A DNA stretch of 64,000 bases from Burkholderia sp. BCC0322 (GCF_902833045.1 NZ_CADFDU010000012.1:124001-188000), one strand, 5' to 3'; shown: positions 19,998-30,113, numbered from the stretch's first letter. Translations and numbers: made by a program. Notes: a model not told the origin generated them from the sequence alone.

Positions 19998-21656
19998 TCA
20001 ATCCTGCGCGTAGATGTTCGAGTCCTTCGTCTCCTTGACGAACAGCAGGCCGATCACGAAAGTCGCCAGCGCGATCACGATCGGATACCAGAGGCCTGAA
20101 TAGATGTCGCCCTTCGCCGCGACGATCGCGAACGCGGTTGCCGGCAGGAAGCCGCCGAACCAGCCGTTGCCGATGTGATAGGGCAGCGACATCGACGTGT
20201 AGCGGATCCGCGTCGGGAACATCTCGACCAGCATCGCGGCGATCGGGCCGTAGACCATCGTCACGTAGATCACGAGGATCGTCAGGATCACGATCGTCAT
20301 CGGCCAGTTGAGCTGCGCCGGGTCCGCCTTCGCCGGATAGCCGGCCGCCTTCAGCGTCGACGCGAGCGTCTTGTCGAACGCCGCGCCCTGCGCCTTCGCG
20401 TCGGCTGCCTTGCCTTCATAGGCCGGGATCACCGTGTCGCCCACCTTGATCTCGGCCATCGCGCCGGCCGGTGCCGCGACGTTCTCGTAGTTCAGGCCGG
20501 CCTTCGCGAGCGCGCTCTTCGCGATGTCGCACGAGTTCGTGAACTTCGACGTGCCCACCGGGTTGAACTGGAACGAGCAAGCGGCCGGATCGGCGACGAC
20601 CGAGATCGGCGCCTTCTGCGTCGCGAGTTCGAGCTGCGGGTTCGCGTAGTGCGTGAGCGCCTTGAACAGCGGGAAGTAGGTCAGCGCCGCGATCAGGCAG
20701 CCCGCGAGGATGATCGGCTTGCGGCCGATCTTGTCCGACAGCGAACCGAAGAACAGGAAGAATGGCGTGCCGATCAGGAGCGCGATCGCGATCAGGATGT
20801 TCGCGCTCGCACCGTCCACCTTCAGCGTCTGCGTCAGGAAGAACAGTGCGTAGAACTGGCCCGTGTACCACACGACGGCCTGGCCGGCAGTCAGGCCGAC
20901 AAGCGCGAGGATCACGATCTTCAGGTTTTTCCACTGGCCGAACGCTTCGGTCAGCGGCGCCTTCGACGTCTTGCCTTCCGCCTTGATGCGCAGGAACACC
21001 GGCGATTCGTTCAGCTGCAGCCGGATCCACACCGACACCGCGAGCAGCAGGATCGACGCGACGAACGGCACGCGCCAGCCCCAGCTGCCGAACGATTCCT
21101 CGCCGATGAGCGTGCGCACGCCGAGGATCACGAGCAGCGACAGGAACAGGCCCAGCGTGGCGGTCGTCTGGATCCACGCGGTGTAGAAGCCGCGACGGTT
21201 GGCCGGCGCATGCTCGGCGACGTAGGTCGCCGCGCCGCCGTACTCGCCGCCGAGCGCGAGCCCCTGCAACAGCCGCATCGCGATGAAGATCACGGGCGCG
21301 GCGATGCCGATCGACGCGTAGCCGGGCAGGAAGCCCACCACGAACGTCGAGATACCCATGATCACGATCGTCACGAGGAACGTGTGCTTGCGGCCGACGA
21401 GGTCGCCGAGGCGGCCGAACACGATCGCGCCGAACGGCCGCACCGCGAAGCCGGCGGCGAAGCCGAGCAGCGTGAAGATGAAGGCGGCGGTCGGATTGAC
21501 GCCGGAGAAGAAGCTCTTGCTGATGTAGGCCGCGAGCGAGCCGGCCAGGTAAAAGTCGTACCACTCGAACACGGTGCCGAGCGACGACGCGAAGATCACC
21601 TTCTTCTCTTCGCCCGTCATCGGCGCGTGCGAAATTTGCCCGCCTAACGTTGCCAT
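19998..21656 (-). CDS. MFS transporter of the metabolite:proton symporter (MHS) type
   Basis: This encodes 552 residues from the ATG at 21656, which has GGAGACGACTC before it. It begins MATLGGQISHAPMTGEEKKV, then FASSLGTVFEWYDFYLAGSL, the hallmark start of the MHS subfamily. The MFS signature FGRLGDLVGRKHTF lies between helices 2 and 3, and about twelve hydrophobic helices are visible. A polar insert of about 110 residues interrupts the second half between two helices (around PAACSFQFNPVGTSKFTNSC and the following K/A-rich part) and would face the periplasm. Likely substrates are organic acids or osmolytes, as in ShiA, KgtP or ProP; the sequence does not say which. It is the first core gene right of the tRNA. 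Confidence 0.85.
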   Translation of the reverse strand: MATLGGQISHAPMTGEEKKVIFASSLGTVFEWYDFYLAGSLAAYISKSFFSGVNPTAAFIFTLLGFAAGFAVRPFGAIVFGRLGDLVGRKHTFLVTIVIMGISTFVVGFLPGYASIGIAAPVIFIAMRLLQGLALGGEYGGAATYVAEHAPANRRGFYTAWIQTTATLGLFLSLLVILGVRTLIGEESFGSWGWRVPFVASILLLAVSVWIRLQLNESPVFLRIKAEGKTSKAPLTEAFGQWKNLKIVILALVGLTAGQAVVWYTGQFYALFFLTQTLKVDGASANILIAIALLIGTPFFLFFGSLSDKIGRKPIILAGCLIAALTYFPLFKALTHYANPQLELATQKAPISVVADPAACSFQFNPVGTSKFTNSCDIAKSALAKAGLNYENVAAPAGAMAEIKVGDTVIPAYEGKAADAKAQGAAFDKTLASTLKAAGYPAKADPAQLNWPMTIVILTILVIYVTMVYGPIAAMLVEMFPTRIRYTSMSLPYHIGNGWFGGFLPATAFAIVAAKGDIYSGLWYPIVIALATFVIGLLFVKETKDSNIYAQD

Positions 21657-21892
21657 GAGTCGTCTCCAAGTCCCTTGATATAGATATGCGGCCGCCTTGG
21701 GTGGGCGGGCCTGTCGAGGATTATTGGTACGGAAACTTACGGCCGACTGACTCGCGCGTGCAAAACGGCTGCGCGTCAATCTGCGTCGAATTGATTGTAT
21801 TGCGTGCTCATCGTGCCTTGAAGTTCTTGTAACGTCATGTAAATCGCCGATTTTTGTGCAATCGCGGCGTGCCGGGGCGGCCCGCGTCAGGG

Positions 21893-23440
21893 TTAATCCG
21901 GGGCGGTTTCGGTCAGCGGCAGGCTGACGCGCACGAGCGTGCCGGCGAGGCGCGGTGCGTGCTGGTAGACGTGATCGTCGAGCGTCAGCGTGCCGCCGTG
22001 CTGAGTGGCGATCTCGCGCACGATCGCGAGCCCGAGGCCGCTGCCGTCGCCTTCGCGGCCGAGGATCCGGTAGAAGCGCTCGACGACGCGTTCGCGCTCG
22101 GCGGCCGGGATGCCCGGCCCCGTATCCTCGACTTCGAGATGCACGCGCCGCGCCGCGGGCTCGGCGCGCACGCGCACCGTGATGCGGCCGCCGTCGGGCG
22201 TGTAGCGGATCGCATTGTCGATCAGGTTGCCGAGCATCTCGCGCAGCATCACCGGATTGCCGTCGACGTCGAGCGGCGTGTCGTCCGGCGGGCCTTCGTA
22301 GCCGAGATCCATCCGTTTCGCGAGCGCGGCCTGTACCCAGTCGCGCACTGCGCGCCGCGCGAGCGTGGCGATCTCGACCGGCTCGAACGTCAGCCCGCTC
22401 GCGCGGTTCTCGGCGCGCGCAAGGGCGAGCAACTGGGTGACGAGCCGCGCGGCCTGCTCGGAGCTCGTCGCGATCTGCTCGAGCGAGCGCTGCACGTCGG
22501 GCGGGACGGGGTGGCGCAGCGCGAACTCGGCCTGCGTGCGCAGGCCTGCGAGCGGTGTCTTCATCTGGTGGGCGGCGTCGGCGATGAAGCGCTTTTGCAG
22601 CGCCATGTTCTGTTCGAGACGGGCGAGCAGGTCGTTGAACGACGTGACGAGCGGCTCGATCTCGGGCGGCGCGCGTTGCGCCTCGACGGGCGACAGGTCG
22701 TCGGGCCGCCGCGCGCGGATGTGCGCCTGCAGCGCGTTGAGCGGCGCGAGCCCGCGCGACAGACCGAACCAGACCAGCAGAATCGCGAGCGGCAGGATCA
22801 CGAACTGCGGCAGGATCACGCCCTTGATGATGTCGTTCGCGAGCGCGTTGCGCTTGTCCAGCGTTTCGCCGACCTGCACGAGCACGGGCTGCGGGTTGCC
22901 CGATTGCGGTAGCGCGACCGTCGTATAGGCAACCCGCACGTCGTTGCCGCGCAGCAGGTCGTCGCGAAACATGACGACGCCTGGCGGCGGGCGGTCCTCG
23001 TCGCGCGGCAGCGGCATGTCGGCTTCGCCCGCGACCAGCTCGCCGCGTGTGCCGAGCACCTGGAAGTAAACGCTGTCGACGTTGTCCGCGCGCAGGAAGT
23101 CACGCGTCTGCTCCGGCAGCGTCAGCTCGGCGACGCCGTTCACCGGATGGATTTGCCGCGCGAGCACGTACGCGTTGGTCTCGAGCGCGCGATCGAACGG
23201 GCCGTTCGCGATCGTCTTCGCGACGAGATAGGTGACGGCGATGCTCATCGGCCACAGCAGCAGCAGCGGCGCGAGCATCCAGTCGAGGATCTCGCCGAAC
23301 AGCGAGCGCGGGCGCGGTGCCTCGGGCGTATCGGTTTCGTCGGGCGGCGCGAACGGGTTCTCGTAGCGCGCGTCGCGCGCCTCGTCGGCGGCCGACGACG
23401 GCGCGCCGGTCGGGTGGCGGGTAGGGGCCGGCGTGGCCAT
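21893..23440 (-). CDS. Sensor histidine kinase, TctE-like
   Basis: This encodes 515 residues from the ATG at 23440, 17 bases after the stop of its regulator gene. A poorly conserved tail of about 50 residues leads to a first membrane helix (LLLLWPMSIAVTYLV). A periplasmic 2CSK_N-type sensor region follows (PFDRALETNAYVLARQIHP to VALPQSGNPQPVLVQVGETL), then a second helix (ILPLAILLVWFGLSRGL), HAMP, the phosphoacceptor box DAAHQMKTPLAGLRTQ, and the ATPase with NLIDNAIRYTPDGG, DTGPGIP and GSGLGLAIV. Kinases of this type sense tricarboxylates or other small acids. The signal here is unknown, but the organic-acid-type transporter downstream fits. Confidence 0.88.
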   Translation of the reverse strand: MATPAPTRHPTGAPSSAADEARDARYENPFAPPDETDTPEAPRPRSLFGEILDWMLAPLLLLWPMSIAVTYLVAKTIANGPFDRALETNAYVLARQIHPVNGVAELTLPEQTRDFLRADNVDSVYFQVLGTRGELVAGEADMPLPRDEDRPPPGVVMFRDDLLRGNDVRVAYTTVALPQSGNPQPVLVQVGETLDKRNALANDIIKGVILPQFVILPLAILLVWFGLSRGLAPLNALQAHIRARRPDDLSPVEAQRAPPEIEPLVTSFNDLLARLEQNMALQKRFIADAAHQMKTPLAGLRTQAEFALRHPVPPDVQRSLEQIATSSEQAARLVTQLLALARAENRASGLTFEPVEIATLARRAVRDWVQAALAKRMDLGYEGPPDDTPLDVDGNPVMLREMLGNLIDNAIRYTPDGGRITVRVRAEPAARRVHLEVEDTGPGIPAAERERVVERFYRILGREGDGSGLGLAIVREIATQHGGTLTLDDHVYQHAPRLAGTLVRVSLPLTETAPD

Positions 23441-23457
23441 CGCGGCGACGGCCGGTT

Positions 23458-24186
23458 TCAGCGCAGCGGCGTGCCGGCCGCCGCAGGCTGGGGCGCTGCC
23501 GTGTCGGCCGGCGCGGCGGGCGCGACTTTCTCGAGGCAATAGCCGAGACCGCGCACGGTCGAGATCCGCACGCCGCTGGGTTCGATCTTCTTGCGCAGCC
23601 GGTGCACGTAGACTTCGATCGCGTTGTTGCTGACTTCCTCGCCCCATTCGCAGAGATGGTCGACGAGCTGCTCCTTCGACACGAGCCGCCCGATCCGCTG
23701 CAGGAGCACCTCGAGCAGGCCGAGCTCGCGCGCGGAGAGGTCGAGCACGTGATCGTTCGCATACGCGATGCGGCCGACCTGGTCGAATGCGAGCGAGCCG
23801 TGGCGCACGACGGTCGGGCCGCCGCCCGCACCGCGCCGGGTCAGCGCGCGCACGCGCGCCTCGAGTTCGTTGAGCGCGAACGGCTTGGCCATGTAGTCGT
23901 CGGCGCCGAGGTCGAGCCCCTTCACGCGCTCGTCGACGCTGTCGGCGGCCGTCAGGATCAGCACGGGAAGGTTGGAATTGCGGGCGCGCAGGCGCTTGAG
24001 CACGTCGAGCCCGGGCATTTTCGGGAGCCCGAGGTCGAGGATCAGCAGGTCGAACGTCTGCATCGACAGCGCGGTATCGGCATCGACGCCGCTCTTCACG
24101 TGATCGACCGCATAGCCCGATTGGCGGAGTGACCGGGTGAGGCCGTCCGCGAGTATGCTGTCATCTTCCGCGATGAGAATTCGCAT
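23458..24186 (-). CDS. OmpR-family response regulator, TctD-like
   Basis: This encodes 242 residues. The receiver starts [16 protein letters not shown], with the acidic pocket at 7-9, phosphoacceptor D51 (LLILDLGLP) and K101 (DDYMAKPF). The C-terminal winged helix is of the OmpR/PhoB type ([20 protein letters not shown], then [15 protein letters not shown]). A short Ala/Pro-rich tail ends the protein ([14 protein letters not shown]). The ATG at 24186 fits the family start; upstream in-frame codons would add 31 residues and reach into the recA promoter region. It forms an operon with the kinase gene downstream and is divergent from recA, with 189 bases between the start codons. Confidence 0.92.
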   Translation of the reverse strand: MRILIAEDDSILADGLTRSLRQSGYAVDHVKSGVDADTALSMQTFDLLILDLGLPKMPGLDVLKRLRARNSNLPVLILTAADSVDERVKGLDLGADDYMAKPFALNELEARVRALTRRGAGGGPTVVRHGSLAFDQVGRIAYANDHVLDLSARELGLLEVLLQRIGRLVSKEQLVDHLCEWGEEVSNNAIEVYVHRLRKKIEPSGVRISTVRGLGYCLEKVAPAAPADTAAPQPAAAGTPLR

Positions 24187-24271
24187 GGTGCTGACCGATG
24201 GCCGGCAGGGCGTTCGCGCCGGCCGACTGTCTCCGAAGTTATTCGTGTACAACGCAGCCTGCATTGCGGGC

Positions 24272-24300
24272 TTGCACAAAACACTGTTTTTTTATACAGT
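24272..24300 (+). promoter_or_regulatory. recA promoter with overlapping LexA (SOS) box
   Basis: TTGCAC at 24272-24277 and TACAGT at 24295-24300 are separated by 17 bases and form a sigma-70-type promoter. CTGTTTTTTTATACAG at 24284-24299 fits the LexA consensus CTGT-N8-ACAG and covers the -10. LexA bound there would block recA until DNA damage. Confidence 0.85.
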
Positions 24301-24375
24301 GTCTGCATTCGTGGGCAGCGCTTGAAAGCGGGCGCGCCTCTGACAGACGCTGCTCATCATAGCAAAGGACGATTC

Positions 24376-25446
24376 ATGGAAGATAGCAAGAAGGGCTCCG
24401 GGATGACCGCCGAGAAGAGCAAGGCGCTGGCCGCCGCACTCGCGCAGATCGAGAAGCAGTTCGGCAAAGGGTCGATCATGCGGATGGGCGACGGCGAGGC
24501 GGCGGAGGACATCCAGGTCGTCTCCACGGGGTCGCTGGGGCTCGACATCGCGCTCGGCGTCGGCGGCCTGCCGCGCGGCCGGGTGGTCGAGATCTACGGC
24601 CCGGAATCGTCCGGTAAAACCACGCTCACGCTGCAGGTGATCGCCGAGCTGCAGAAGCTGGGCGGCACGGCCGCGTTCATCGATGCCGAGCACGCGCTCG
24701 ACGTCCAGTACGCGTCGAAGCTCGGCGTGAACGTGCCGGAGCTGCTGATCTCGCAGCCGGACACCGGCGAGCAGGCGCTGGAAATCACCGATGCGCTGGT
24801 GCGCTCGGGCTCGATCGACATGATCGTCATCGACTCGGTCGCGGCGCTCGTGCCGAAGGCCGAAATCGAAGGCGAGATGGGCGATTCGCTGCCGGGCCTG
24901 CAGGCCCGCCTGATGTCGCAGGCGCTGCGCAAGCTGACCGGCACGATCAAGCGCACGAATTGCCTGGTGATCTTCATCAACCAGATCCGTATGAAGATCG
25001 GCGTGATGTTCGGCAACCCGGAAACCACGACGGGCGGTAACGCGCTGAAGTTCTACGCATCGGTGCGTCTCGACATCCGCCGGATCGGCTCGATCAAGAA
25101 GAACGACGAGGTGATCGGCAACGAAACCCGCGTGAAGGTCGTCAAGAACAAGGTGTCGCCGCCGTTCCGCGAAGCGATCTTCGACATCCTGTACGGCGAG
25201 GGCATCTCGCGTCAGGGCGAGATCATCGATCTCGGCGTGCAGGCGAAGATCGTCGACAAGGCAGGCGCCTGGTACAGCTACAACGGCGAGAAGATCGGCC
25301 AGGGCAAGGACAACGCGCGTGAATTCCTGCGCGAGAATCCGGAAATCGCACGCGAGATCGAGAACCGTATTCGCGAATCGCTCGGCGTCGTTGCCATGCC
25401 CGATGGCGTAGTCAACGAAGCCGAGGCGGTGGACGAAGAAGAGTGA
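24376..25446 (+). CDS. recA: DNA recombinase RecA
   Basis: This encodes 356 residues. The ATG at 24376 follows AAAGGACGATTC and gives the usual start [20 protein letters not shown]. The Walker A is GPESSGKTT, and the protein carries the typical [35 protein letters not shown] and [20 protein letters not shown] segments of RecA. It forms filaments on single-stranded DNA, promotes strand exchange and triggers LexA self-cleavage. The gene is intact and is preceded by a LexA box. Its stop codon shares one base with the recX start, so recX is translated from the same message. Confidence 0.99.
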   Translation: MEDSKKGSGMTAEKSKALAAALAQIEKQFGKGSIMRMGDGEAAEDIQVVSTGSLGLDIALGVGGLPRGRVVEIYGPESSGKTTLTLQVIAELQKLGGTAAFIDAEHALDVQYASKLGVNVPELLISQPDTGEQALEITDALVRSGSIDMIVIDSVAALVPKAEIEGEMGDSLPGLQARLMSQALRKLTGTIKRTNCLVIFINQIRMKIGVMFGNPETTTGGNALKFYASVRLDIRRIGSIKKNDEVIGNETRVKVVKNKVSPPFREAIFDILYGEGISRQGEIIDLGVQAKIVDKAGAWYSYNGEKIGQGKDNAREFLRENPEIAREIENRIRESLGVVAMPDGVVNEAEAVDEEE

Positions 25447-26315
25447 TGGTCGGGCGCCGGGGGCAGGCTGGCGAGCCGGAGGAGAGCGACGCGCCCGAAA
25501 CGGCGGGTCGCTCCGGCCGGCGAGCCGGATCCTCGGGCGCCGATCGGCGGGTCGCTGGCAGCAATGCCGCGAACCGCAGCGCGACGAGGGCATCCGACGA
25601 TGCCCTCGTTTCGTTTGAGATTGCCGCACCGGACGATCCGTTCGACGACGATGAATCGTTCGACGCGCACGACCGCTCCCGTCGTCGTGTTTCCGGTGTC
25701 AGCTTCCCGGGCGATCGCGCCGCCGATGCGGCGGCGCCGGCCAGCGAAGATGTCTATACGCGCAGCAGCCAACATCCGCGCCGCACACGTCGCGCGTCGG
25801 GTGCTTCTTCCAGTATCTCGTCGGGTGACGCGCCGGGCGCCGCCGAGCGCAAGTCGTCGAAGCCTCAGCGATCGTTGAAGGGCCGCGCGCTCGGCTATCT
25901 GTCCCGCCGCGAATACAGTCGCGCGGAACTCGCGCGCAAGCTCGCGCCCTACGTCGGCGAAGACGAATCCGTCGACCCCGTGCTCGACGCGCTGGAAAAG
26001 GAAGGCTGGCTGTCCGATGCGCGCTTTGCCGAGAGTCTCGTGCATCGTCGCGCGTCGCGTGTCGGCGTCGCGCGCATCGTCAGCGAACTGAAGCGTCATG
26101 CGGTCGGCGCTACGCTCGTCGAGGAGGTGAACGCCCAGCTTCGCGAGACCGAATGGGCGCGCGCGCAGGCAGTTTGGCGCAAGAAATTCGGTGCACTGCC
26201 GCAAACGCCGGCCGAGCGTGCGAAGCAGGCACGTTTTCTCGCCGCGCGCGGCTTCTCGAGTGCGACCATCGTGAAGTTGCTGAAGGTCGGCGACGATTTC
26301 CCGATCGACGACTGA
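25446..26315 (+). CDS. recX: Regulatory protein RecX with a long disordered N-terminal extension
   Basis: This encodes 289 residues. The RecX core is the C-terminal half from about residue 141: LKGRALGYLSRREYSRAELA, then VDPVLDALEKEGWLSDARFA and the following helical repeats. It binds RecA filaments and limits their activity. The first 140 residues are rich in R, S, A, G and D, with no predicted fold, whereas ordinary RecX proteins are about 150 residues. The start used is the ATG overlapping the recA stop; a GTG three bases earlier is also possible. A start closer to the core cannot be excluded, because no ribosome-binding site clearly decides. Confidence 0.9.
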   Translation: MVGRRGQAGEPEESDAPETAGRSGRRAGSSGADRRVAGSNAANRSATRASDDALVSFEIAAPDDPFDDDESFDAHDRSRRRVSGVSFPGDRAADAAAPASEDVYTRSSQHPRRTRRASGASSSISSGDAPGAAERKSSKPQRSLKGRALGYLSRREYSRAELARKLAPYVGEDESVDPVLDALEKEGWLSDARFAESLVHRRASRVGVARIVSELKRHAVGATLVEEVNAQLRETEWARAQAVWRKKFGALPQTPAERAKQARFLAARGFSSATIVKLLKVGDDFPIDD

Positions 26316-26418
26316 CCGCACCGATCGCGCGCGTGGCGCGCGATTTTGCTGCAACGCAACCACTTCCGGACAGGCGGGAATACCCGCCGTCGCGTCAAAC
26401 TGTCTCAAATACCCAATA

Positions 26419-26427
26419 TGCTAAAAT
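26419..26427 (+). promoter_or_regulatory. Possible extended -10 promoter element before DUF2889 gene
   Basis: TGCTAAAAT is an extended -10 (TGnTAAAAT) 34 bases before the ATG at 26462. No good -35 is visible, which is acceptable for an extended -10. It would give a separate promoter for the DUF2889 gene after recX. Confidence 0.35.
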
Positions 26428-26461
26428 CCTTGGGTTTTCCTCTTCGGCCTCAACCTCCAGC

Positions 26462-27067
26462 ATGCCGCTATCCGAGCCCGTGCCCCGTCAGTTGCGACAT
26501 CAACGCGCAATCCGAGCGGAAGCTTACGAGCGCGGCGACGGCTTGTGGGACATCGAAGCCTGCCTGACCGACCACAAGCCGCGCGATGTCGCGCTTGCGT
26601 CGGGCATCCGGCCCCAGGGCCTGCCGATCCACGAACTCTGGCTGCGCGTGACTATCGATCGTGACCTCAATGTCGTCGACGCTGAAGCGTCTTCGGAATG
26701 GGTTCCCTATCCCGGTCACTGTCAATCCGCCTCTCCCGCCTATCGGGCCCTTATCGGGCTCAATCTCTTCCGCAATTTCCGCCGCAACGCGAACCGGCTG
26801 CTCGCCGGCGTCGCAGGCTGCTCCCATCTCACCGAACTGTGCGCCGTGCTGCCGACGGCGGCGATCCAGGCGTTTGCCGGGGATGTGTGGAACGTGCGCG
26901 AGGAGGGGGGCGAAGGGCCGGATCATGGCGACGCGCACGACGAAGCGCCTTTCCAGCTCGGCCGCTGCCGGGCGTTGCGGTTCGACGGCGAGGTCGTGCG
27001 GCAGTACTACCCGCGCTGGTATGGCGCGCGGCCGGACGTGCCCGGTGAAGGCAGCACGAAGGAATGA
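26462..27067 (+). CDS. DUF2889 domain-containing protein
   Basis: This encodes 201 residues and begins MPLSEPVPRQLRHQRAIRAE. The sequence runs through GLWDIEACLTDHKP, IHELWLRVTIDRDLNVVDAE and GLNLFRNFRRNANRL to GCSHLTELCAVLPTAAIQAF, the conserved pattern of the DUF2889 family. No enzymatic role is established. Betaproteobacteria often keep this gene between recX and sucC, as here. The protein is soluble with no signal peptide. It ends 68 bases before sucC and may share its transcript. The family call is from recognition of the pattern and context. Confidence 0.8.
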   Translation: MPLSEPVPRQLRHQRAIRAEAYERGDGLWDIEACLTDHKPRDVALASGIRPQGLPIHELWLRVTIDRDLNVVDAEASSEWVPYPGHCQSASPAYRALIGLNLFRNFRRNANRLLAGVAGCSHLTELCAVLPTAAIQAFAGDVWNVREEGGEGPDHGDAHDEAPFQLGRCRALRFDGEVVRQYYPRWYGARPDVPGEGSTKE

Positions 27068-27135
27068 ACGGAAATCATTCGAAGAAGCGTCTAAAGCGAC
27101 TTTTCATCCAACTCTCAGACTGAAGGGAATCACGC

Positions 27136-28302
27136 ATGAAGATTCACGAGTACCAGGGTAAGGAAATCCTGCGGAAATTCGGAGTCGCGGTACCGCGCGG
27201 CAAGCCGGCGTTCTCGGTTGACGAGGCCGTCAAGGTGGCAGAAGAGCTCGGCGGCCCGGTATGGGTCGTGAAGGCTCAGATTCACGCGGGTGGCCGTGGC
27301 AAGGGCGGCGGCGTGAAGGTGGCGAAGTCGATCGAGCAGGTTCGCGAATACGCGAACCAGATCCTCGGCATGCAGCTCGTCACGCACCAGACCGGTCCGG
27401 AAGGCCAGAAGGTCAACCGCCTGATGATCGAAGAAGGCGCCGACATCAAGCAGGAGCTGTATGTCAGCCTCGTCGTCGATCGCGTGTCGCAAAAGATCGT
27501 TCTGATGGGTTCGAGCGAAGGCGGCATGGACATTGAAGAAGTTGCCGAAAAGCACCCGGAACTGATCCACAAGGTCATCGTCGAGCCGTCGACGGGCCTG
27601 CTCGACGCACAAGCCGACGACCTCGCCGCGAAGATCGGCGTACCGGCTGCGTCGATTCCGCAAGCACGCGCGATCCTGCAAGGCCTGTACAAGGCATTCT
27701 GGGAAACCGACGCATCGCTGGCTGAAATCAACCCGCTGAACGTCTCCGGCGACGGCAAGGTCATCGCACTCGACGCGAAGTTCAACTTCGACTCGAACGC
27801 GCTGTTCCGCCACCCGGAAATCGTCGCGTACCGCGATCTGGACGAAGAAGATCCGGCTGAAATCGAAGCGTCGAAGTTCGACCTCGCATACATCTCGCTC
27901 GACGGCAACATCGGCTGTCTGGTGAACGGCGCAGGCCTGGCGATGGCGACGATGGACACCATCAAGCTGTTCGGCGGCGAGCCGGCGAACTTCCTGGACG
28001 TCGGCGGTGGCGCGACGACGGAGAAGGTCACGGAAGCGTTCAAGCTGATGCTGAAGAACCCGGATCTGAAGGCGATCCTCGTGAACATCTTCGGCGGCAT
28101 CATGCGCTGCGACGTGATCGCGGAAGGCGTGATCGCCGGTTCGAAGGCCGTGAACCTGAACGTGCCGCTCGTCGTGCGCATGAAGGGCACGAACGAGGAC
28201 CTCGGCAAGAAGATGCTGGCCGATTCGGGCCTGCCGATCATCTCGGCGGACAGCATGGAAGAGGCTGCGCAGAAGGTCGTCGCGGCTGCCGCAGGCAAGT
28301 AA
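27136..28302 (+). CDS. sucC: Succinyl-CoA synthetase (ADP-forming) subunit beta
   Basis: This encodes 388 residues, the normal length. [20 protein letters not shown] opens the ATP-grasp domain, with [19 protein letters not shown] as the nucleotide-binding glycine loop. The CoA-ligase half has [11 protein letters not shown] and the subunit-interface [13 protein letters not shown]. With SucD it converts succinyl-CoA to succinate with substrate-level phosphorylation in the citric acid cycle. AGGGAATCACGC before the start contains a plausible ribosome-binding site. sucD follows after 68 bases on the same strand and the two form an operon. Confidence 0.99.
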   Translation: MKIHEYQGKEILRKFGVAVPRGKPAFSVDEAVKVAEELGGPVWVVKAQIHAGGRGKGGGVKVAKSIEQVREYANQILGMQLVTHQTGPEGQKVNRLMIEEGADIKQELYVSLVVDRVSQKIVLMGSSEGGMDIEEVAEKHPELIHKVIVEPSTGLLDAQADDLAAKIGVPAASIPQARAILQGLYKAFWETDASLAEINPLNVSGDGKVIALDAKFNFDSNALFRHPEIVAYRDLDEEDPAEIEASKFDLAYISLDGNIGCLVNGAGLAMATMDTIKLFGGEPANFLDVGGGATTEKVTEAFKLMLKNPDLKAILVNIFGGIMRCDVIAEGVIAGSKAVNLNVPLVVRMKGTNEDLGKKMLADSGLPIISADSMEEAAQKVVAAAAGK

Positions 28303-28370
28303 GCGCGCTCAATGAATAGGTATGGCGGCGCGGTTCGCTCGCGACGCCAATCGAACAGAGGTCAAAATAC

Positions 28371-29252
28371 ATGTCGATTCTGATCAACAAGGACACGAAG
28401 GTCATCACGCAGGGCATTACCGGCAAAACCGGTCAGTTCCATACGCGCGCCTGCCGTGAATACGCAAACGGCCGCGAAGCATTCGTCGCGGGCGTGAACC
28501 CGAAGAAGGCCGGCGAAGACTTCGAAGGCATTCCGATCTACGCAAGCGTCAAGGAAGCGAAGGCAGAAACCGGCGCGACCGTGTCGGTCATCTACGTTCC
28601 GCCGGCAGGCGCAGCGGCCGCGATCTGGGAAGCGGTCGAAGCCGACCTGGATCTCGCGATCTGCATCACGGAAGGCATTCCCGTGCGCGACATGATCGAA
28701 GTGAAGGACCGCATGCGCCGCGAAGGCCGCAAGACGCTGCTGCTCGGGCCGAACTGCCCGGGCACGATCACGCCGGACGAACTGAAGATCGGCATCATGC
28801 CGGGCCACATCCACCGCAAGGGCCGCATCGGCGTCGTGTCGCGTTCGGGCACGCTGACGTATGAAGCGGTTGCTCAGCTGACGGCACTGGGCCTCGGCCA
28901 GTCGTCGGCAGTCGGTATCGGCGGCGACCCGATCAACGGTCTGAAGCACATCGACGTGATGAAGATGTTCAACGACGATCCGGATACGGACGCGGTCGTG
29001 ATGATCGGCGAAATCGGTGGTCCGGACGAAGCCAACGCGGCAGAGTGGATCAAGGACAACATGAAGAAGCCGGTCGTCGGCTTCATCGCCGGCGTCACGG
29101 CGCCTCCGGGCAAGCGCATGGGCCACGCCGGCGCGCTGATCTCGGGCGGTGCGGATACGGCCGAAGCGAAGCTGGAAATCATGGAAGCGTGCGGCATCAC
29201 CGTCACGCGCAACCCGTCGGAAATGGGCCGTCTGCTGAAGAAGGCGCTGTAA
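28371..29252 (+). CDS. sucD: Succinyl-CoA synthetase (ADP-forming) subunit alpha
   Basis: This encodes 293 residues and begins MSILINKDTKVITQGITGKT, the CoA-binding Rossmann domain. The ligase half has LLGPNCPGTITPDE, the GVVSRSGTLTYEA loop and GHAGALISGGADTAEAK, where the histidine in GHAGA is the phosphorylated residue of this enzyme. It works as a heterotetramer with SucC in the citric acid cycle. It is followed after about 26 bases by a strong terminator, so the sucCD operon ends here. Confidence 0.99.
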   Translation: MSILINKDTKVITQGITGKTGQFHTRACREYANGREAFVAGVNPKKAGEDFEGIPIYASVKEAKAETGATVSVIYVPPAGAAAAIWEAVEADLDLAICITEGIPVRDMIEVKDRMRREGRKTLLLGPNCPGTITPDELKIGIMPGHIHRKGRIGVVSRSGTLTYEAVAQLTALGLGQSSAVGIGGDPINGLKHIDVMKMFNDDPDTDAVVMIGEIGGPDEANAAEWIKDNMKKPVVGFIAGVTAPPGKRMGHAGALISGGADTAEAKLEIMEACGITVTRNPSEMGRLLKKAL

Positions 29253-29278
29253 TATTTCCACCTGGGTTCGTCCTGCAG

Positions 29279-29306
29279 AAAACGCCGGCCTTGCCGGCGT
29301 TTTTTG
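29279..29306 (+). terminator. Rho-independent terminator of sucCD
   Basis: ACGCCGGC at 29282-29289 pairs with GCCGGCGT at 29293-29300 around a CTT loop, and five further T follow. Confidence 0.9.
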
Positions 29307-29408
29307 TTATGCTCGCGCAATGAATTCGTAAGCACCGGGCATGCATCGCGCATGTGCCGGCGATGAACCGGGTCGCCTGCGGGCGGCCGCCGTCCTGCCC
29401 GTCACGCC

Positions 29409-30113
29409 ATGCTCGAATTCCTGACGTCGCTGCACTGGGGTGCCGTGCTCCAGATTGTCATCATCGATATCCTGCTCGGCGGCGACAACGCGGTCGTGAT
29501 CGCGCTCGCATGCCGCAACCTGCCCGCGAACCAGAGGCTGCGCGGAGTCGTCTGGGGCACCGCGGGGGCGATTCTGCTGCGCGTCGCGCTGATCACGTTC
29601 GCGGTTGCACTGCTCGACGTGCCGTTCCTGAAGCTCGGTGGCGGGTTGCTGCTGTTGTGGATCGGCATCAAGCTGATGGCGCCGGCCGCCGACGCGCACG
29701 ACGACATCAAGCCGGCCAGCCGGCTGTGGGACGCCGTGAAGACGATCGTGATCGCCGACGCGGTGATGAGCCTCGACAACGTGATCGCAATCGCGGGCGC
29801 GGCCGAACAGGCCGACCCGTCGCACCGGATCGCGCTCGTGATCTTCGGGCTCGTCGTCAGCGTGCCGATCATCGTGTGGGGCAGCACGCTGGTGCTGAAG
29901 CTGCTCGACCGTTTCCCGATCGTCGTGGCGCTCGGCGCCGGGCTGCTCGGCTGGATCGCGGGCGGGCTGATCGTGAATGACCCGGTCGGCGACCGCTGGC
30001 CGGTGCTCGATACGCCGGAGGTCCTCTACGGCGCGAGCATTGCGGGCGCGCTGTTCGTCGTGGCGATCGGTTACACGCTCAGGAAGCGCCGCGACGCGCC
30101 GCACGCGCACTGA
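29409..30113 (+). CDS. TerC family integral membrane protein
   Basis: This encodes 234 residues with about seven hydrophobic helices. The TerC signature is clear: [20 protein letters not shown] near the start, with the acidic GGDN in a membrane helix, and [20 protein letters not shown] in the middle with its paired SLDN. Members of this family export metals such as manganese (Alx/MntP-type roles) or contribute to tellurite resistance, and work in the inner membrane. Which ion is moved cannot be read here. The gene stands alone between two terminators. Confidence 0.92.
   Translation: MLEFLTSLHWGAVLQIVIIDILLGGDNAVVIALACRNLPANQRLRGVVWGTAGAILLRVALITFAVALLDVPFLKLGGGLLLLWIGIKLMAPAADAHDDIKPASRLWDAVKTIVIADAVMSLDNVIAIAGAAEQADPSHRIALVIFGLVVSVPIIVWGSTLVLKLLDRFPIVVALGAGLLGWIAGGLIVNDPVGDRWPVLDTPEVLYGASIAGALFVVAIGYTLRKRRDAPHAH

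Noticed and set aside
20175-21647. Long plus-strand frame opposite the transporter
   Set aside because: It is Arg/Asp/His-rich antisense of the transporter gene, a usual high-GC artefact.
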